From an uncultured Erysipelotrichales bacterium (GTDB lineage Bacteria > Bacillota_I > Bacilli_A > Erysipelotrichales > Coprobacillaceae), in contig CAKVJS010000081.1 of the NCBI GenBank assembly GCA_934754755.1, positions 1-5,789 on the forward strand: a stretch of DNA of 5,789 bases, given 5' to 3'. Position 1 is the first letter of the stretch; every line of letters begins with the position of its first letter. The position numbers and the translations under genes were made by a program. The notes under the pieces were generated by a model that saw nothing but the letters and a program-made list of their open reading frames with translations, was not told where the DNA came from and searched no databases. Positions 5,541 to 5,789 of this stretch are shown one piece after another.

Positions 5541-5789
5541 TTATTTATGAAAAAGTCGTTCTAGCCAACTACGATTTGGATTTGGTATAATCCGTTGCGC
5601 AAATTTTTCATTTTGCATCTTCTTTCGTTCTTTTTTTGATAAGCTATTATAATAATCGATATATGTAGCGTAATGTTCACATACCTCTTTTACATCGCCA
5701 TACTCTTTGAGGGTACCCCCTTCAATCCACATCGCTTTATTGCAATATCCTTCAACTTGTGGCAAAGCGTGGGAAATAAAAAAGATTGT
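5541..5789 (-). CDS. tagH: C-terminal part of TagH-like teichoic acid export ABC ATPase (5' end outside window)
   Basis: The frame is open from the window edge to TAA 5543-5541, giving 82 residues. It begins TIFFISHALPQVEGYCNKA, the strand that ends in the H-loop histidine (visible residue 7) and the following helix. Next comes MWIEGGTLKEYGDVKEVCEHY, the typical end of the nucleotide-binding domain in polysaccharide/teichoic acid exporters (TagH, Wzt, KpsT). Walker A, Q-loop, signature and Walker B motifs must lie beyond the window. TagH pairs with the TagG permease to flip the finished lipid-linked polymer across the membrane. After the ATPase fold only about 45 residues remain, charged and soluble (KKERKKMQNEKF), so the long C-terminal extension of B. 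subtilis TagH is absent, as in the shorter staphylococcal form. Location directly before tagD supports teichoic acid over O-antigen or capsule export. A TTG at 5765 is not a start, because the coding frame continues upstream. Confidence 0.88.
   Translation of the reverse strand, partial: TIFFISHALPQVEGYCNKAMWIEGGTLKEYGDVKEVCEHYATYIDYYNSLSKKERKKMQNEKFAQRIIPNPNRSWLERLFHK

Noticed and set aside
5541..5765. A small complete gene starting at TTG 5765
   Set aside because: The frame stays open to the window edge, and the extra codons complete the H-loop (ISHAL) of an ABC ATPase, so this is the end of a longer gene.

Overview
The window is AT-rich and almost fully coding on the minus strand. It looks like the chromosome of a low-G+C Gram-positive bacterium (Bacillota). 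The reasons are a wall teichoic acid (WTA) gene set, strong anti-16S Shine-Dalgarno sequences, GTG/TTG starts and a Bacillus/Clostridium-type MazF. Genus cannot be fixed from this stretch; an Erysipelotrichia, Clostridia or Bacilli member would all fit.

Reading in the direction of transcription (right to left): positions 5789-5541 hold the end of a TagH-like ABC ATPase for teichoic acid export. Positions 5520-5131 encode TagD, which makes CDP-glycerol. Positions 5120-2889 encode a 743-residue fusion of a family 2 glycosyltransferase with a TagF-type CDP-glycerol glycerophosphotransferase. Positions 2873-1695 encode a second, stand-alone TagF/TarF-like transferase, clearly paralogous to the C-terminal half of the fusion. 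Positions 1690-590 encode a TagB-like primase. Gaps are only 4-20 nt, and a hairpin plus U-tract sits 2 nt after the tagB stop, so this is the 3' part of one operon. Its promoter, the tagG permease and any tagA/tagO lie outside the window.

As a pathway: TagD supplies CDP-glycerol, TagB would place the first glycerol phosphate on the lipid-linked disaccharide, and the two TagF-type enzymes would extend it. The GT2 domain would add a sugar to, or within, the chain, and TagH with its permease would export the product. No ribitol genes (tarI/tarJ) are seen, so a poly(glycerol phosphate) or sugar-glycerol-phosphate polymer is the natural inference.

Beyond the operon terminator, a short intergenic region carries a plausible promoter and then mazF (482-147), with no antitoxin gene directly upstream. 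The last 146 bases (146-1) contain a good extended -10 promoter and an open frame, without an ATG, ending in a nucleotide-binding-type glycine motif at the window edge; this is probably the start of another gene. There is no gene-free stretch over 300 bases, and I see no RNA gene, mobile element or CRISPR array. The most interesting part is the GT2-TagF fusion beside its duplicated TagF-like partner. I do not see a wholly unknown system.
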